The notes: generated by a model from the letters alone, not told the origin. Shown: positions 16,908 through 26,042, numbered from the stretch's first letter. The stretch is 64,000 nucleotides of DNA from Amycolatopsis suaedae (GCF_004214935.1 NZ_SFCC01000022.1:62001-126000), one strand, 5' to 3'. Numbers and translations: made by a program.

Positions 16908-17330
16908 CTACCGATCTGCGGCGAGCACGTCCTCCAGGCGATCGAGGCCGGCCGCCCAGCCTGCCTTCACGGCGACGGCGGTGTCCTCGTCGCCAACGAT
17001 GTTGGTGAACACCAGCAGGCATCCCGCGCCGTCCGGGTGGAGTTCCCAGCGCAGCGTCTCACCGTCCCATGTGTACTCCAGCAGCCGGGGCGGATCACAG
17101 CGGACGACCGTGCCCTCCCCGTCGGGCATGCCCTCCGCCGCGAACCGCAGGGCGGCTCCCGGCGTGAAGTCGAGCCGGGAACGGTCGTAGTCCAGGATGT
17201 CGACGAACCACTCCCGGAGCAGGCCGGTCTCGGTGAGCGCCCGCCACACCTTGGCCGCCGGGTGGGTCAGGCGGCGTTCGAACCGGACGGCGAACCGGCC
17301 GTCCTCGTGGACCCGCAGTTGTCCAGCCAT
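16908..17330 (-). CDS. SRPBCC / AHSA1-like protein
   Basis: 140 residues with the helix-grip fold of activator-of-Hsp90-like START proteins: RRLTHPAAKVWRALTETGLLREWFVD, GTVVRCDPPRLLEYTW and C-terminal GWAAGLDRLEDVL. Such proteins bind hydrophobic ligands and are often paired with ECF sigma/DGPF genes, as here. Start ATG 17330 (MAGQLRV); a slightly longer frame exists. Likely cotranscribed from the sigma gene 37 bases upstream. Confidence 0.82.
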   Translation of the reverse strand: MAGQLRVHEDGRFAVRFERRLTHPAAKVWRALTETGLLREWFVDILDYDRSRLDFTPGAALRFAAEGMPDGEGTVVRCDPPRLLEYTWDGETLRWELHPDGAGCLLVFTNIVGDEDTAVAVKAGWAAGLDRLEDVLAADR

Positions 17331-17367
17331 GCCCGCATCGTACATTCCAGCTCAGCAATATTGCCAG

Positions 17368-18645
17368 TCAGGAATGTACGGCGTTCTCCGCGCGATCCAG
17401 CAGCAGCGCCCGCTCCCGCTCGTTGCGGGTCAGCTCCGCGGCCCGTTCGAACTCGGCGCGGGCCTCCGCTGTGCGGCCCAGCTTCGCCAGCAGGTCGCCA
17501 CGCACGCTGGGCAGCAGGTGGTACTTCGCCATCGCCGGGTCCCCGGCCAGGGAGTCGACCAGCTCCAGCCCGGCGGCCGGACCGCGGGCCATGGACACCG
17601 CCACCGCACGGTTGAGCTCGACCACCGGCGACGGCGACAGCCGCGCCAGCACGGCGTAGAGCGCCGCGATCTGGTCCCAGTCGGTCTCCTCGGCCGTGCG
17701 GGCACGGGCGTGACAGGCCGCGATGGCCGCCTGCAGGGTGTACGACCCGACCGGCACGCCGGTGGCCTCGGCCCGCCGCAGCGCGGCCAGGCCACGCCGG
17801 ATCAGCAGCTGGTCCCAGCGGCCGCGGTTCTGGTCGAGCAGCAGCACCGGCTCGCCGTCCGGGCCGATCCTGGCCCGCAGCCGGGACGCCTGGATCTCCA
17901 TCAGCGCGACCAGGCCGTGGACCTCGGGCTCCTTCGGCGCCAGCTCGGCGAGGACGCGCCCGAGCCGCAGCGCCTCGGCACACAGCGACGGCCGGACCCA
18001 GTCCTGCCCCGCCGTCGCCGAGTAGCCCTCGTTGAAGATCAGGTAGACGACCTCGAGGACGTCGCCGAGGCGGGTCGCCAGCTCCTCACCCTCGGGCACC
18101 TCGAACGGCACCTTCTTCTTGGCCAGCGTCCGCTTGGCCCGCACGATGCGCTGCGCGACGGTCGACTCGGGCACCAGGAACGCCCTGGCGATCTCGTCGG
18201 TGGTGAGGCCGCCGAGCAGGCGCAGCGTGAGCGCGACCCGGGCCTCGGTGGACAGCACCGGGTGGCAGGAGGTGAACACCAGCCGCAGCAGGTCGTCGCC
18301 GATCTGGTCGTCGAGTGCCTCGGCGATGTCGTCCTCGGACGGCTGCGGCGAGGTCTCCAGGTCCCTGCCCAGCTCGACGAGCTTGCGGTCCAGGTTCTCC
18401 CGCCTGCGGAAGCCGTCGATCGCACGGCGCTTGGCGACGGCCATCAGCCAGGCGCCCGGGTTCTTCGGGACGCCCGTCTCCGGCCACTGTTCGAGCGCGG
18501 ACACCAGCGCGTCCTGGGCGAGTTCCTCGGCGAGCCCGACGTCGTGGACCATGCGGGCGAGGCCGGCGATGAGGCGGGCGGACTCGATCCGCCACACCGC
18601 CTCGATCGCCGGCCGCGCGTCGGTCTGTGCTGTCACGGGGCACAT
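17368..18645 (-). CDS. ECF42-type RNA polymerase sigma factor
   Basis: 425 residues, much longer than a standard ECF sigma. Region 2 is near residues 15-85 (EELAQDALVSALEQWPETG, PGAWLMAVAKRRAIDGFRR). Region 4 includes LGGLTTDEIARAFLVPESTVAQRI. A long helical extension with TPR-like repeats and the DUF6596-type LIFNEGYSAT motif follows. That extension and a neighbouring DGPF gene define group ECF42, in which there is no classical anti-sigma factor and the extension is needed for activity. ATG 18645 is used; GTG 18636 is an alternative. Transcribed 33 bases behind a DGPF gene that carries an ECF42-like promoter. Confidence 0.88.
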   Translation of the reverse strand: MCPVTAQTDARPAIEAVWRIESARLIAGLARMVHDVGLAEELAQDALVSALEQWPETGVPKNPGAWLMAVAKRRAIDGFRRRENLDRKLVELGRDLETSPQPSEDDIAEALDDQIGDDLLRLVFTSCHPVLSTEARVALTLRLLGGLTTDEIARAFLVPESTVAQRIVRAKRTLAKKKVPFEVPEGEELATRLGDVLEVVYLIFNEGYSATAGQDWVRPSLCAEALRLGRVLAELAPKEPEVHGLVALMEIQASRLRARIGPDGEPVLLLDQNRGRWDQLLIRRGLAALRRAEATGVPVGSYTLQAAIAACHARARTAEETDWDQIAALYAVLARLSPSPVVELNRAVAVSMARGPAAGLELVDSLAGDPAMAKYHLLPSVRGDLLAKLGRTAEARAEFERAAELTRNERERALLLDRAENAVHS

Positions 18646-18678
18646 CAGAGCAGGTGGCACCCCACGCGGCAAGTACCG

Positions 18679-19092
18679 TCAGCGCTGCCCGGCGGATTCC
18701 CGCAGCCTGCCGACCCGCTCGCGTACCTCCGGCGTGGCGGCCTCGCCGAAGTCGTCGACCTCCGCGACCCGGCGGATCTCGATCTCGGTGTCGCGCACCG
18801 GGACGCGCTTGACCCACTCGACGGCCTCCGCCTTCGAGGAGACCTCGAGCAGCCAGAACCCGGCGACCAGCTCCGTGGCCTCGGTGAAGGGCCCGTCCAC
18901 GACCGAGGGGCTGTCGCCGGTGAAGCGCACCTTCGCGCCGTGGGAGCTGGCCAGCAGCCCCTCGCCGCCGAGCAGGACGCCCGCCTTCACCAGCTGCTCG
19001 TTGAACTCGTTCATCCGGACCAGGTCCTCGCTGCTCGGCAGCGCGCCCGCCTCGGTGTTCTCGTCGGACTTCAGGATGACCATGAACCGCAT
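18679..19092 (-). CDS. YCII-related (DGPF) protein
   Basis: 137 residues. Starts MRFMVILKSDENTE and carries the DGPFTEATELVAGFWLLEV motif that names the DGPF group of YCII-like ferredoxin-fold proteins. DGPF proteins are encoded beside ECF42 sigma factors in actinomycetes; biochemical role unknown. Strong ribosome-binding site GGAGAGGAG about 8 bases before ATG. It is the first gene of the sigma operon, behind the promoter at 19127-19153. Confidence 0.88.
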   Translation of the reverse strand: MRFMVILKSDENTEAGALPSSEDLVRMNEFNEQLVKAGVLLGGEGLLASSHGAKVRFTGDSPSVVDGPFTEATELVAGFWLLEVSSKAEAVEWVKRVPVRDTEIEIRRVAEVDDFGEAATPEVRERVGRLRESAGQR

Positions 19093-19125
19093 ACCCGTCT
19101 CCTCTCCAGGGCCCTGTCACCGGTG

Positions 19126-19153
19126 CGTCGAACACGCCGCACCCGATTCGACA
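19126..19153. promoter_or_regulatory. Nearly symmetric ECF42-like promoter between two DGPF genes
   Basis: Minus strand: -35 TGTCGA (19153-19148), 17-base spacer, -10 CGAC (19130-19127). Plus strand: -35-like CGTCGA (19126-19131), 17-base spacer, -10 CGAC (19149-19152). Reported ECF42 targets have TGTCGA at -35 and CGA(C/T)-like -10 elements. The two promoters interlock so that each -35 overlaps the other's -10. The minus copy is exact and the plus copy has one mismatch in the -35. Confidence 0.7.
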
Positions 19154-19188
19154 CCTCCGCGGCCGCTTTTTCTGGCACCCTTCGGTAC

Positions 19189-19524
19189 GTGCGTTACCTG
19201 CTGATGATCTGCGGTGAGCCGCCCGACTCGGACCTGCCGGCCGAGGAGCTGTACCCGGACGGGTGCGGGGGCTGGAGCGAGGAGATGGAGCGCCGCGGCA
19301 TCGTGGTCGGCGGCGCGGGGCTGGGCCCGGCCAGCGAGGCGGCCACGGTCCGGGTGCGCGACGGCGAGGTTCTGGTGTCCGACGGGCCGTTCGCGGAGAC
19401 CAAGGAACAGATCGGCGGCTACTGCGTGATCGAGTGCGCCGACCTGGACGAGGCGCTGGAGGTGGCGGCGAAGCACCCGTTCGCCCGGCTGGGCAGCGTC
19501 GAAGTGAGGCCGGTCGAGGCCTGA
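19189..19524 (+). CDS. Second YCII-related (DGPF) protein
   Basis: 111 residues. GTG start gives MRYLLMICGEPP; the motif SDGPFAETKEQIGGYCVIEC and the C-terminal AAKHPFARLGSVEVRPV are classical for the short DGPF group. It is transcribed away from the sigma operon, 37 bases after the plus-strand -10-like CGAC, so it may be a direct ECF42 target. Function unknown. Confidence 0.87.
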   Translation: MRYLLMICGEPPDSDLPAEELYPDGCGGWSEEMERRGIVVGGAGLGPASEAATVRVRDGEVLVSDGPFAETKEQIGGYCVIECADLDEALEVAAKHPFARLGSVEVRPVEA

Positions 19525-19551
19525 CCCGCCGAAGTGTGCTGGACTGGCCGT

Positions 19552-20136
19552 ATGGCGAACGCGGAACAGGTCGTGCTGCTGGACGAGCGGGGCGAGGCGC
19601 TGGGCAGCGCGGACAAGGCCGAGGTGCACCACCGGGACACGCCGCTGCACCTGGCCTTCTCCGCCTACGTGTTCGACGAGGACGGCCGGTTCCTGCTGAC
19701 CCGGCGGGCCGGGGTGAAGAAGACCTGGCCGGGAGTGTGGACGAACAGCTGCTGTGGCCACCCGGCGCCGGGCGAGCCGATGGCAGGCGCCGTGCGGCGC
19801 AGGCTCCGCGACGAGCTGGGGCTGGCGGCGTCGGCGGTGGAGCTGGTGCTGCCCCGGTTCCGCTACCGGGCGGTGATGGACAACGGCGTGGTGGAGAACG
19901 AGCTGTGCCCGGTGTGGCGGGTCACCGCCGACGGGCAGCCCGACCCCGATCCCGCGGAGGTCGACGACTGGAGCTGGGTCGACTGGGAGGAGCTGGTCAC
20001 CGGCGTGTCCGCCGGGGCGAGGCAGGTGTCGCCGTGGTGCCGGGAGCAGCTGGCCGAGCTGGGCCGCCTGGACGTCGACCCCAGGATGTGGCCGTCCGCG
20101 CCCGCCGACCAGCTGCCCCCCGCCGCGGTCTACTAG
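19552..20136 (+). CDS. idi: Isopentenyl-diphosphate Delta-isomerase (type I)
   Basis: 194 residues with the Nudix fold: HLAFSAYVFDEDGRFLLTRR, the active-site Cys in TNSCCGHP, the metal-binding RRRLRDELG helix and ENELCPVWR. It interconverts IPP and DMAPP in the cytosol. ATG 19552 (MANAEQVVLLDE) is chosen; a TTG-type upstream extension lacks conservation. Twenty-eight bases after the DGPF gene, so possibly cotranscribed. The TAG stop overlaps the convergent TAG as CTAG. Confidence 0.92.
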   Translation: MANAEQVVLLDERGEALGSADKAEVHHRDTPLHLAFSAYVFDEDGRFLLTRRAGVKKTWPGVWTNSCCGHPAPGEPMAGAVRRRLRDELGLAASAVELVLPRFRYRAVMDNGVVENELCPVWRVTADGQPDPDPAEVDDWSWVDWEELVTGVSAGARQVSPWCREQLAELGRLDVDPRMWPSAPADQLPPAAVY

Positions 20137-21185
20137 GTGCCAAGCACCTCGGCGGCCAGGGCGGTGCCCTCGACGCGGGCGCGGATCTTGGCGAACGCCG
20201 TGTCGCGTGAGGTGGAGGTGTCGTCGGCGAACGGCGAGAACCCGCAATCGTCGCAGGTGCCGAGCCGGTCCGGCGGGATGAACTCGGCGGCCTCCAGCAC
20301 CCGGTCGCGTACCTGCCCGGGGGTCTCGACGACCGGGTCGATCGGGTCGGTCACGCCGACGAAGATCCGCTGGTCCGCGCGGGCGTGATCACGCACGATC
20401 CCCAGCACCCGGCGCCGGTCGGGCTCGCTGGCCAGTTGGAGGTAGACCCGTCCGGCCCGCAGTGCGAACAGCGACGGCAGCAGGCCGGCGTAGTCGACGT
20501 CCAGGCTGTGCACGGAGTCCTGGTCGCCACCGGGGCAGGTGTGCACGCCGATGCGGGCGCGCTCCTCGCCGGTGAACCGGTCGAGCACGCGGTTGTTGAT
20601 GTCCACGAACGACCGCAGCAGGCCACCCGAGGGGTCCAGCTTGAGCGACAGCCTGCCCTCGGTGAAGTCGAGCTGCACGCTGGCGGCACCGGCGTCGAGG
20701 CAGCGGCGGATGTCCTGCTCGGCCTGGTCGGTGAGGTCGTCGAGGAACGCCTCCCGCGGATAGCCGTCGATCCCCCCGGCCGGGTAGAGCAGGCTCAGCG
20801 CGGACGGGGCGATCACCGCCTGCTTGACCGGGACGGACGAGACGGCGGCCGCCGCGCGGTAGTACCGCTCGGCGAAGACCTGGTAGCGGAACGGCCCGGC
20901 GGTCAGCGCGGGCAGCTGCCGGGTGTGGCCGTCGGCGAAGGGCACCACTGGGCCGTCCGGGGACAGCGTGGCGAGGCCGTCCACCGGGTAGGTGAGGAAG
21001 CTGGGCTTGGTCTGTTCGCCGTCGGTGATGACCGGTGAGCCGGTCTCGGTGAACAGCTTGACGGTCTCCCGCAGCGCGCGGTCCCGCAGTTCGGCGAGCG
21101 CGGCCTCGCCGACGCCGCCGGCGAGGCCGTCGAGCAGGTACCGCGGGCGGGGAATGCTGCCGATCGGTTCGGTGTCCAGCGCCAT
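20133..21185 (-). CDS. MetE C-terminal-like protein (cobalamin-independent methionine synthase II family)
   Basis: 350 residues, corresponding to only the catalytic half of MetE. The start EPIGSIPRP, DGEQTKPSF, the zinc-ligand-type HTCPGG and the C-terminal CDDCGFSPF are present. Such short forms are annotated as methionine synthase II-like methyltransferases; the acceptor may be homocysteine or another thiol. Genuine MetE carries an N-terminal duplicate that is missing here. Confidence 0.83.
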   Translation of the reverse strand: MALDTEPIGSIPRPRYLLDGLAGGVGEAALAELRDRALRETVKLFTETGSPVITDGEQTKPSFLTYPVDGLATLSPDGPVVPFADGHTRQLPALTAGPFRYQVFAERYYRAAAAVSSVPVKQAVIAPSALSLLYPAGGIDGYPREAFLDDLTDQAEQDIRRCLDAGAASVQLDFTEGRLSLKLDPSGGLLRSFVDINNRVLDRFTGEERARIGVHTCPGGDQDSVHSLDVDYAGLLPSLFALRAGRVYLQLASEPDRRRVLGIVRDHARADQRIFVGVTDPIDPVVETPGQVRDRVLEAAEFIPPDRLGTCDDCGFSPFADDTSTSRDTAFAKIRARVEGTALAAEVLGT

Positions 21186-21234
21186 CGTGTCTACCTCCCG
21201 GTTGTCTGGTTGGAGGATGACGGACGCGGGCGCG

Positions 21235-22185
21235 CTAGTCGTCTCTCATCGTGCGCAGCTGGCCGGTCAGTTCCGCCCAGGCCAGCTCGGTGTCCGGTGT
21301 GCGGTCGTGCGGTTCCCGGAACCAGCCGACGAAGGTCGCCAGGTCGTCGAGCCGCCAGCGCAGGCGGTACAGCCGCAGCGCGAGCGGGTCGGGCCGGTGG
21401 CCGGTCAGCCGGGCGTAGTGGTCGAGGTCGGCGGGTTCGGGGGCGGCCAGCCACAGGTCGCGCTCGGGCGGGGCAAGGCCGGCGGTGTCCCAGTCGATGA
21501 GGTGGGCGTGGTCACCGTTCCACAGCAGATTGCCGGGGTGGGGTTCGCCATGGGTGACGACCCGCGGCGCGTCCGCCGTCGCCGCGGCCAGCTCGTCGAG
21601 TTCGGCACGCAGGGCCCGCAGCGCGCGGGCGCTGCCGGTGAGCAGCTCCCTCGCCGGTTCGGCGAACGGCCCGCCGGTCCACGGGCGGTCCAGATCGCCG
21701 AGCGCGGTGTCCAGTGTGGACAACGTGGGCGGGTGCGGGCCGGCCACCGGGGTGCCGGCCGGCGCCGGGGCACCGTGCAGGCGGGCGAGCATCTCGACGA
21801 CGGTGCGGCGGCGGGCGGCGGGCAGGGTGTCGCCGAAGTCGCCCGCGGTGCCGTCGACATGCGCGAAGACGGTCAGCGCGTACCGGTCGCCGACCCGGCG
21901 GGCCAGTTCCCCGTACGGTGCGACGACGAAACCGAGGCCGAGCGCGGCCGACGTGGCCAGCGCCGCCCGCAGCCCGCGCCACGTGTTCTCGACACCGGTC
22001 CCGCAGTGGGGTTTGGCGCCGAGGTCGGCCAGGGTGAGAAACCAGCGCCCGCCCCGCCGGTCGGTGGCCGCCCAGTGGTGGTCGCCGTACCCGACCGGCA
22101 GGTGCTCGACGGTGGCGTCGATGTCCCAGTCCCGCAATGCCGCCACGATGTCGGCGTCGTGGATCCCGCCGGGCCGATCATGCAT
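21235..22185 (-). CDS. Aminoglycoside phosphotransferase-fold kinase
   Basis: 316 residues with the APH/protein-kinase-like fold: the catalytic loop is HGEPHPGNLLW, with Asp replaced by Glu in the usual H-G-D, and the metal-binding motif is IDWDTAGLAPPERDLW. Likely resembles spectinomycin or choline-type kinases. True substrate is not evident, and a resistance role is not supported by context. Last gene before a strong hairpin that separates it from actP. Confidence 0.8.
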   Translation of the reverse strand: MHDRPGGIHDADIVAALRDWDIDATVEHLPVGYGDHHWAATDRRGGRWFLTLADLGAKPHCGTGVENTWRGLRAALATSAALGLGFVVAPYGELARRVGDRYALTVFAHVDGTAGDFGDTLPAARRRTVVEMLARLHGAPAPAGTPVAGPHPPTLSTLDTALGDLDRPWTGGPFAEPARELLTGSARALRALRAELDELAAATADAPRVVTHGEPHPGNLLWNGDHAHLIDWDTAGLAPPERDLWLAAPEPADLDHYARLTGHRPDPLALRLYRLRWRLDDLATFVGWFREPHDRTPDTELAWAELTGQLRTMRDD

Positions 22186-22210
22186 GGGGCCACGTTAGTC
22201 AGCCGGAACG

Positions 22211-22244
22211 CGTGAAGGCCACCGCGTTTACGGTGGCCTTCACG
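22211..22244. terminator. Hairpin with GTGAAGGCCACC arm
   Basis: Exact 14-base arms (22211-22224 and 22231-22244) with a six-base loop CGTTTA. The arm core GTGAAGGCCACC/GGTGGCCTTCAC recurs in two longer hairpins at 41834-41888 and 58920-58980. It lies after the minus-strand actP gene. Confidence 0.75.
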
Positions 22245-22261
22245 AGCGGTACGCGGATCGG

Positions 22262-23872
22262 TCAGTGGTGGATGGCCTTCTCCGCGCCCGCACCGGTGAG
22301 CGAGCGGACCTCCATCTCGGCGTACTTGGCCTTGTTGTGTTCCTTGGACAGAACCGTGCCCAGCCAGCCGAGGAAGAACGACACCGGGATCGACACCAGG
22401 CCGGGGTTCTGCAGCGGGAACCAGTGGAAGTCCACGCCCTTGATCATGGACTTCGCCGTCCCGGACACCGCGGGCGAGAACACGATCAGCACCACCGTGA
22501 CGATCAGCCCGCCGTAGATCGACCACAGCGCGCCGCTGGTGTTGAACCGCTTCCAGAACAGCGAGTACAGGATCGTCGGCAGGTTCGCCGACGCCGCCAC
22601 CGCGAACGCCAGGGCGACCAGGAACGCGACGTTCTGGTCCTTGGCCAGGATGCCGCCGACGATGGCGACCGCGCCGATCACCAGCGCGGTGATGCGGGCG
22701 ACCTTGACCTCCGCGTCGGGCTTGATCTCCTTGTCCTTCTTGATGACGTTGGCGTACACGTCGTGGGCGAACGACGCCGACGCGGTGATCGTCAGCCCGG
22801 CGACGACGGCCAGGATCGTGGCGAACGCGACGGCAGCGATGAACCCGAGCATCACCGGCCCGCCCAGTTCCAGCGCCAGCAGCGGCGCGGCGGAGTTCTC
22901 GCCGCCGGGTGCCTTGCTGATCCGGTCCTTGCCGACCAGCGCCGCGGCGCCGTAACCGAGCACCAGGGTGAACAGGTAGAACAGTCCGATGAGGACGATG
23001 GCCCAGACCACCGAGCGGCGGGCGTCCTTGGCGGTGGGCACGGTGTAGAACCGCATCAGCACGTGCGGCAGGCCTGCGGTGCCCAGCACCAGCGCGATAC
23101 CCAGCGACAGGAAGTCGACCTTCGACGTCTCCGAGACGCCGTAGCGGGCACCCGGGTTGAGCAGCGCCTCGCCACCGGAGCCGACCCGGTCGACGGCCGC
23201 GCCCAGCAGCTCGGACAGGTTGAACCCGTGCATGGCCAGCACGATCACGGTCATCACGGCGGCGCCCGCGATCAGCAGCACGGCCTTGATGATCTGCACC
23301 CAGGTGGTGCCCTTCATGCCGCCGACCAGCACGTACAGGATCATCACGACGCCGACGACCGCGATCACCACGGCCTGGCCGACACCGCTGGAGATGCCCA
23401 GCAGCAACGACACCAGGATGCCAGCACCGGCCATCTGGGCCAGCAGGTAGAAGAACGACACGGCCAGCGTCGACGTGGCCGCCGCGGCGCGGACCGGCCG
23501 CTGGCGCATGCGGAACGCCAGCACGTCGCCCATCGTGAACTTGCCGGTGTTGCGCAGCAGCTCGGCGACCAGCAGCAGCGCGACCAGCCACGCCACCAGG
23601 AAGCCGATCGAGTACAGGAACCCGTCGTAGCCGTACAGGGCGATGGCACCGGCGATGCCGAGGAACGAGGCCGCCGACAGGTAGTCACCGGCGATGGCCA
23701 CGCCGTTCTGCGGTCCGGAGAACGCCCGCCCGGCGGCGTAGTAGTCCGAGGCCGTCTTGGTGTTGCGGCTGGCCCGGAACACGACCACCAGCGTGATCAC
23801 CACGAACGCCGCGAAGATCGAGATGTTCAGGACCGGGTTGGAGCCCTGGACTCCCTGTGTGAGCACGCTCAT
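22262..23872 (-). CDS. actP: Sodium:solute symporter, cation/acetate type
   Basis: 536 residues with about 13 membrane helices. SSS signatures are YYAAGRAFSGPQNGVAIAGDYLSAASFLG (key part AGDYLSAASFLG), GGMKGTTWVQ and LPHVLMRFYTV. It is the typical ActP partner of a DUF485 gene, which overlaps it as ATGA. ActP imports acetate, glyoxylate and related monocarboxylates. Together with the adjacent SSS transporter it is in a run that starts with a LytS/LytTR system, suggesting induction by external carboxylate (inference). The gene symbol rests on context and motif similarity. Confidence 0.88.
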   Translation of the reverse strand: MSVLTQGVQGSNPVLNISIFAAFVVITLVVVFRASRNTKTASDYYAAGRAFSGPQNGVAIAGDYLSAASFLGIAGAIALYGYDGFLYSIGFLVAWLVALLLVAELLRNTGKFTMGDVLAFRMRQRPVRAAAATSTLAVSFFYLLAQMAGAGILVSLLLGISSGVGQAVVIAVVGVVMILYVLVGGMKGTTWVQIIKAVLLIAGAAVMTVIVLAMHGFNLSELLGAAVDRVGSGGEALLNPGARYGVSETSKVDFLSLGIALVLGTAGLPHVLMRFYTVPTAKDARRSVVWAIVLIGLFYLFTLVLGYGAAALVGKDRISKAPGGENSAAPLLALELGGPVMLGFIAAVAFATILAVVAGLTITASASFAHDVYANVIKKDKEIKPDAEVKVARITALVIGAVAIVGGILAKDQNVAFLVALAFAVAASANLPTILYSLFWKRFNTSGALWSIYGGLIVTVVLIVFSPAVSGTAKSMIKGVDFHWFPLQNPGLVSIPVSFFLGWLGTVLSKEHNKAKYAEMEVRSLTGAGAEKAIHH

Positions 23873-24228
23873 TTCGCCTCCCCCTCGATGTCCTCACGGA
23901 TCCGGTCGGCGACCGGGTCGAGCTTGCGGTTGGCGTGACGCACGTAGAGCCAGGTGATCAGGAACGTGGAGACGAACTGCAGCAGCCCGAACACCAGGCC
24001 GACGTTGATGTTGCCGATCAGCTTGGTCGACATGAACCCGTGCGCGTAGTCGGCCAGCACCACGTAGAGCAGGTACCAGCCGAGGAACAGCACCGTCATC
24101 GGGAAGACGAACGTGCGCAGTCGGCGTCGCAGCTGGGTGAACTCCGGACCGGACTGGATCTTCTCCCAGTCCACGGCGTCCTCCGGCGGCCCGACGGCGG
24201 GGTCGGAGCGGGTCACGGCAACCTCCAC
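23869..24228 (-). CDS. DUF485 small membrane protein
   Basis: 119 residues; a basic N-terminus, then two hydrophobic segments (FVFPMTVLFLGWYLLYVVLADY and LVFGLLQFVSTFLITWLYV, each about 20 residues). This is the YjcH/DUF485 class always found upstream of ActP and thought to assist it. GTG 24228; a second GTG four codons on is possible. Overlap ATGA with actP shows coupling. Confidence 0.86.
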   Translation of the reverse strand: MEVAVTRSDPAVGPPEDAVDWEKIQSGPEFTQLRRRLRTFVFPMTVLFLGWYLLYVVLADYAHGFMSTKLIGNINVGLVFGLLQFVSTFLITWLYVRHANRKLDPVADRIREDIEGEAK

Positions 24229-24284
24229 GTCGAGGGATTGTGTGCCGCGCCACAGTAGGAACCGGGCCCCGGGCGGGGTAACCG

Positions 24285-26042
24285 TCAGCCGACGAATCGA
24301 CGTGCCCTGCGACGAACGGCCGACGAGCGACCGGTCGTCCGCGACGAGTGGCCTTGCAGGAAGCGAGTACCCAGGTAGTCACGCTGTTCGCCGAGATGTA
24401 ACCGCAGCATGGCATCCCGCGACCAGGCTGGCGGCTTTCCCTTCAAGGACACCAGAATCATCGTGGCGAACGCCAGTGGCACCGACCACAGCGCAGGCTG
24501 GGCGACCATGATGGCGGCCAGCCCGCGCAGTGGTGGGCCGAACAGCGTAGTGGCGATTGCTCCGGCTGACGCGAGAAGCCCGGCCAGCACCCCGCACACC
24601 GCGCCGGTACTGGTGAGCCGCGGCCACCAGATGCCGAGCACCAGCAACGGGCAGAAGGTGGACGCGGCGACGGTGAAGCCCCACGTGACGAGCACACCGG
24701 CGTCGAGCGCGACCGCGGGCAGCGCCAGCACGACGACGACGGCCGCCGCGGCGAGCACCGCGACCCGCAGTTGCCACAGCCCGCCGGCGAGCAGGTCGTG
24801 CGAGATGGCGCCGGCCACCGCCAGCAGCAATCCCAGCGACGTGGCCAGGAACGCGGCGAACGACCCCGCGGTGAGCAGCACGGTGAACACCGTGCCCAGC
24901 GGGCCGGGGTCGACGGCGGCCGGCAGCGCGACGACGGCGGTGTCGGTGGCGTTGGACAGGTACAGGTGCGGCACCAGCACGGCGCCGAACACCCCGTAGA
25001 TACCGGGAAACAGGTAGAACACGCTGAGCAGCACGACGGTCAGCGCCGCGGTCCGGCGGGCGGCGCGGCCGTCCGGGCTGGTGTGGAACCGCATCAGCAC
25101 GTGCGGCAGCCCCATCGTGCCGAGCATGGTCGCCACCAGCACCGCCCACGTGCTCAGCACCGGGTAGCCGGCGTCACGCAGGTCCAGCGTGGGCCGCTCC
25201 CAGCCGGGCGCGCCGGGCGGATGTGCTTCCCCGACACCGGGAACCGAAGCCCCGGCGGGGAAGACGACCGTGGTGTTCTCCGCGACGGTGCGCCGTCCCG
25301 GCTGCCACACCTCGGTCACGCCGCCGGCCCGTACGGTCGTCGGTTCGCGGACGTCCAGGGTGGCGCCGATCCGGAACTCGACCGTGGTCTCGGCCGCGAA
25401 GTGGGTGAACGGCTCGGGGTGCACCGCGTCGCTGCGGGCCGCCGGGCCCACCTGGAACACCAGCCAGGCGGCGGGAACGATGAACAGCAGCAGCTTCAGG
25501 CAGAACTGGAACGCCTGGACGTAGGTGGCCGCGCGCATGCCACCCAGCGACAGGGTGGTGGCCGCGACCACCCCGGCGATGACGACACCCACCCAGTACG
25601 GGGTGTCGCCGACCGCGCCGAGCACCAGCCCCGCCGTGCGGAACTGCGGCACGAGGTACAGCCCGCCGATCACCAGCACGACGACGGCGGTGATGCGCCG
25701 CAGCACCGGCGAGGCCAGCCGGGCCTCGGCGAAGTCGGGGACGGTCAGCGCGCCGGCCCGGCGCATCGGGGCGGCGACCAGCACCAGCATCGCGACGTAG
25801 CCCGCGGTGAACCCGACCGGGTACCACAGCGAGCCGATGCCGTCCTTGACGACGAGCCCGGCGACGCCGAGGAACGACGCGGCCGACAGGTACTCCCCCG
25901 ACACCGCGGCCGAGTTCAGCAGCGGCGAGACCCGGCGGGAGGCGACGAGGAAGTCCGACGTGGTGCGCATGGCGGCAACGCCGCGCAGGCCGACGAACAG
26001 GGTCACCAGCACGACGGGCGCCACCCCGAGCGCGGCGATCAC
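24285..26042 (-). CDS. Second sodium:solute symporter with an extracytoplasmic insertion
   Basis: 585 residues with the SSS fold (SGEYLSAASFLG, GGMRAATYVQAF, LPHVLMRFHTS). Between helices about residues 205-290 it has a hydrophilic insertion rich in Val, Thr, Glu and Pro that ordinary ActP lacks. The C-terminus is Arg-rich. Starts GTG 26042 overlapping the small membrane gene. It may carry a different carboxylate from ActP or act as a sensor-like transporter; not known. Confidence 0.85.
   Translation of the reverse strand: MIAALGVAPVVLVTLFVGLRGVAAMRTTSDFLVASRRVSPLLNSAAVSGEYLSAASFLGVAGLVVKDGIGSLWYPVGFTAGYVAMLVLVAAPMRRAGALTVPDFAEARLASPVLRRITAVVVLVIGGLYLVPQFRTAGLVLGAVGDTPYWVGVVIAGVVAATTLSLGGMRAATYVQAFQFCLKLLLFIVPAAWLVFQVGPAARSDAVHPEPFTHFAAETTVEFRIGATLDVREPTTVRAGGVTEVWQPGRRTVAENTTVVFPAGASVPGVGEAHPPGAPGWERPTLDLRDAGYPVLSTWAVLVATMLGTMGLPHVLMRFHTSPDGRAARRTAALTVVLLSVFYLFPGIYGVFGAVLVPHLYLSNATDTAVVALPAAVDPGPLGTVFTVLLTAGSFAAFLATSLGLLLAVAGAISHDLLAGGLWQLRVAVLAAAAVVVVLALPAVALDAGVLVTWGFTVAASTFCPLLVLGIWWPRLTSTGAVCGVLAGLLASAGAIATTLFGPPLRGLAAIMVAQPALWSVPLAFATMILVSLKGKPPAWSRDAMLRLHLGEQRDYLGTRFLQGHSSRTTGRSSAVRRRARRFVG

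Noticed and set aside
21235..22185. Aminoglycoside resistance gene
   Set aside because: Only the kinase fold is supported; context and catalytic-loop variation give no sign of drug inactivation.
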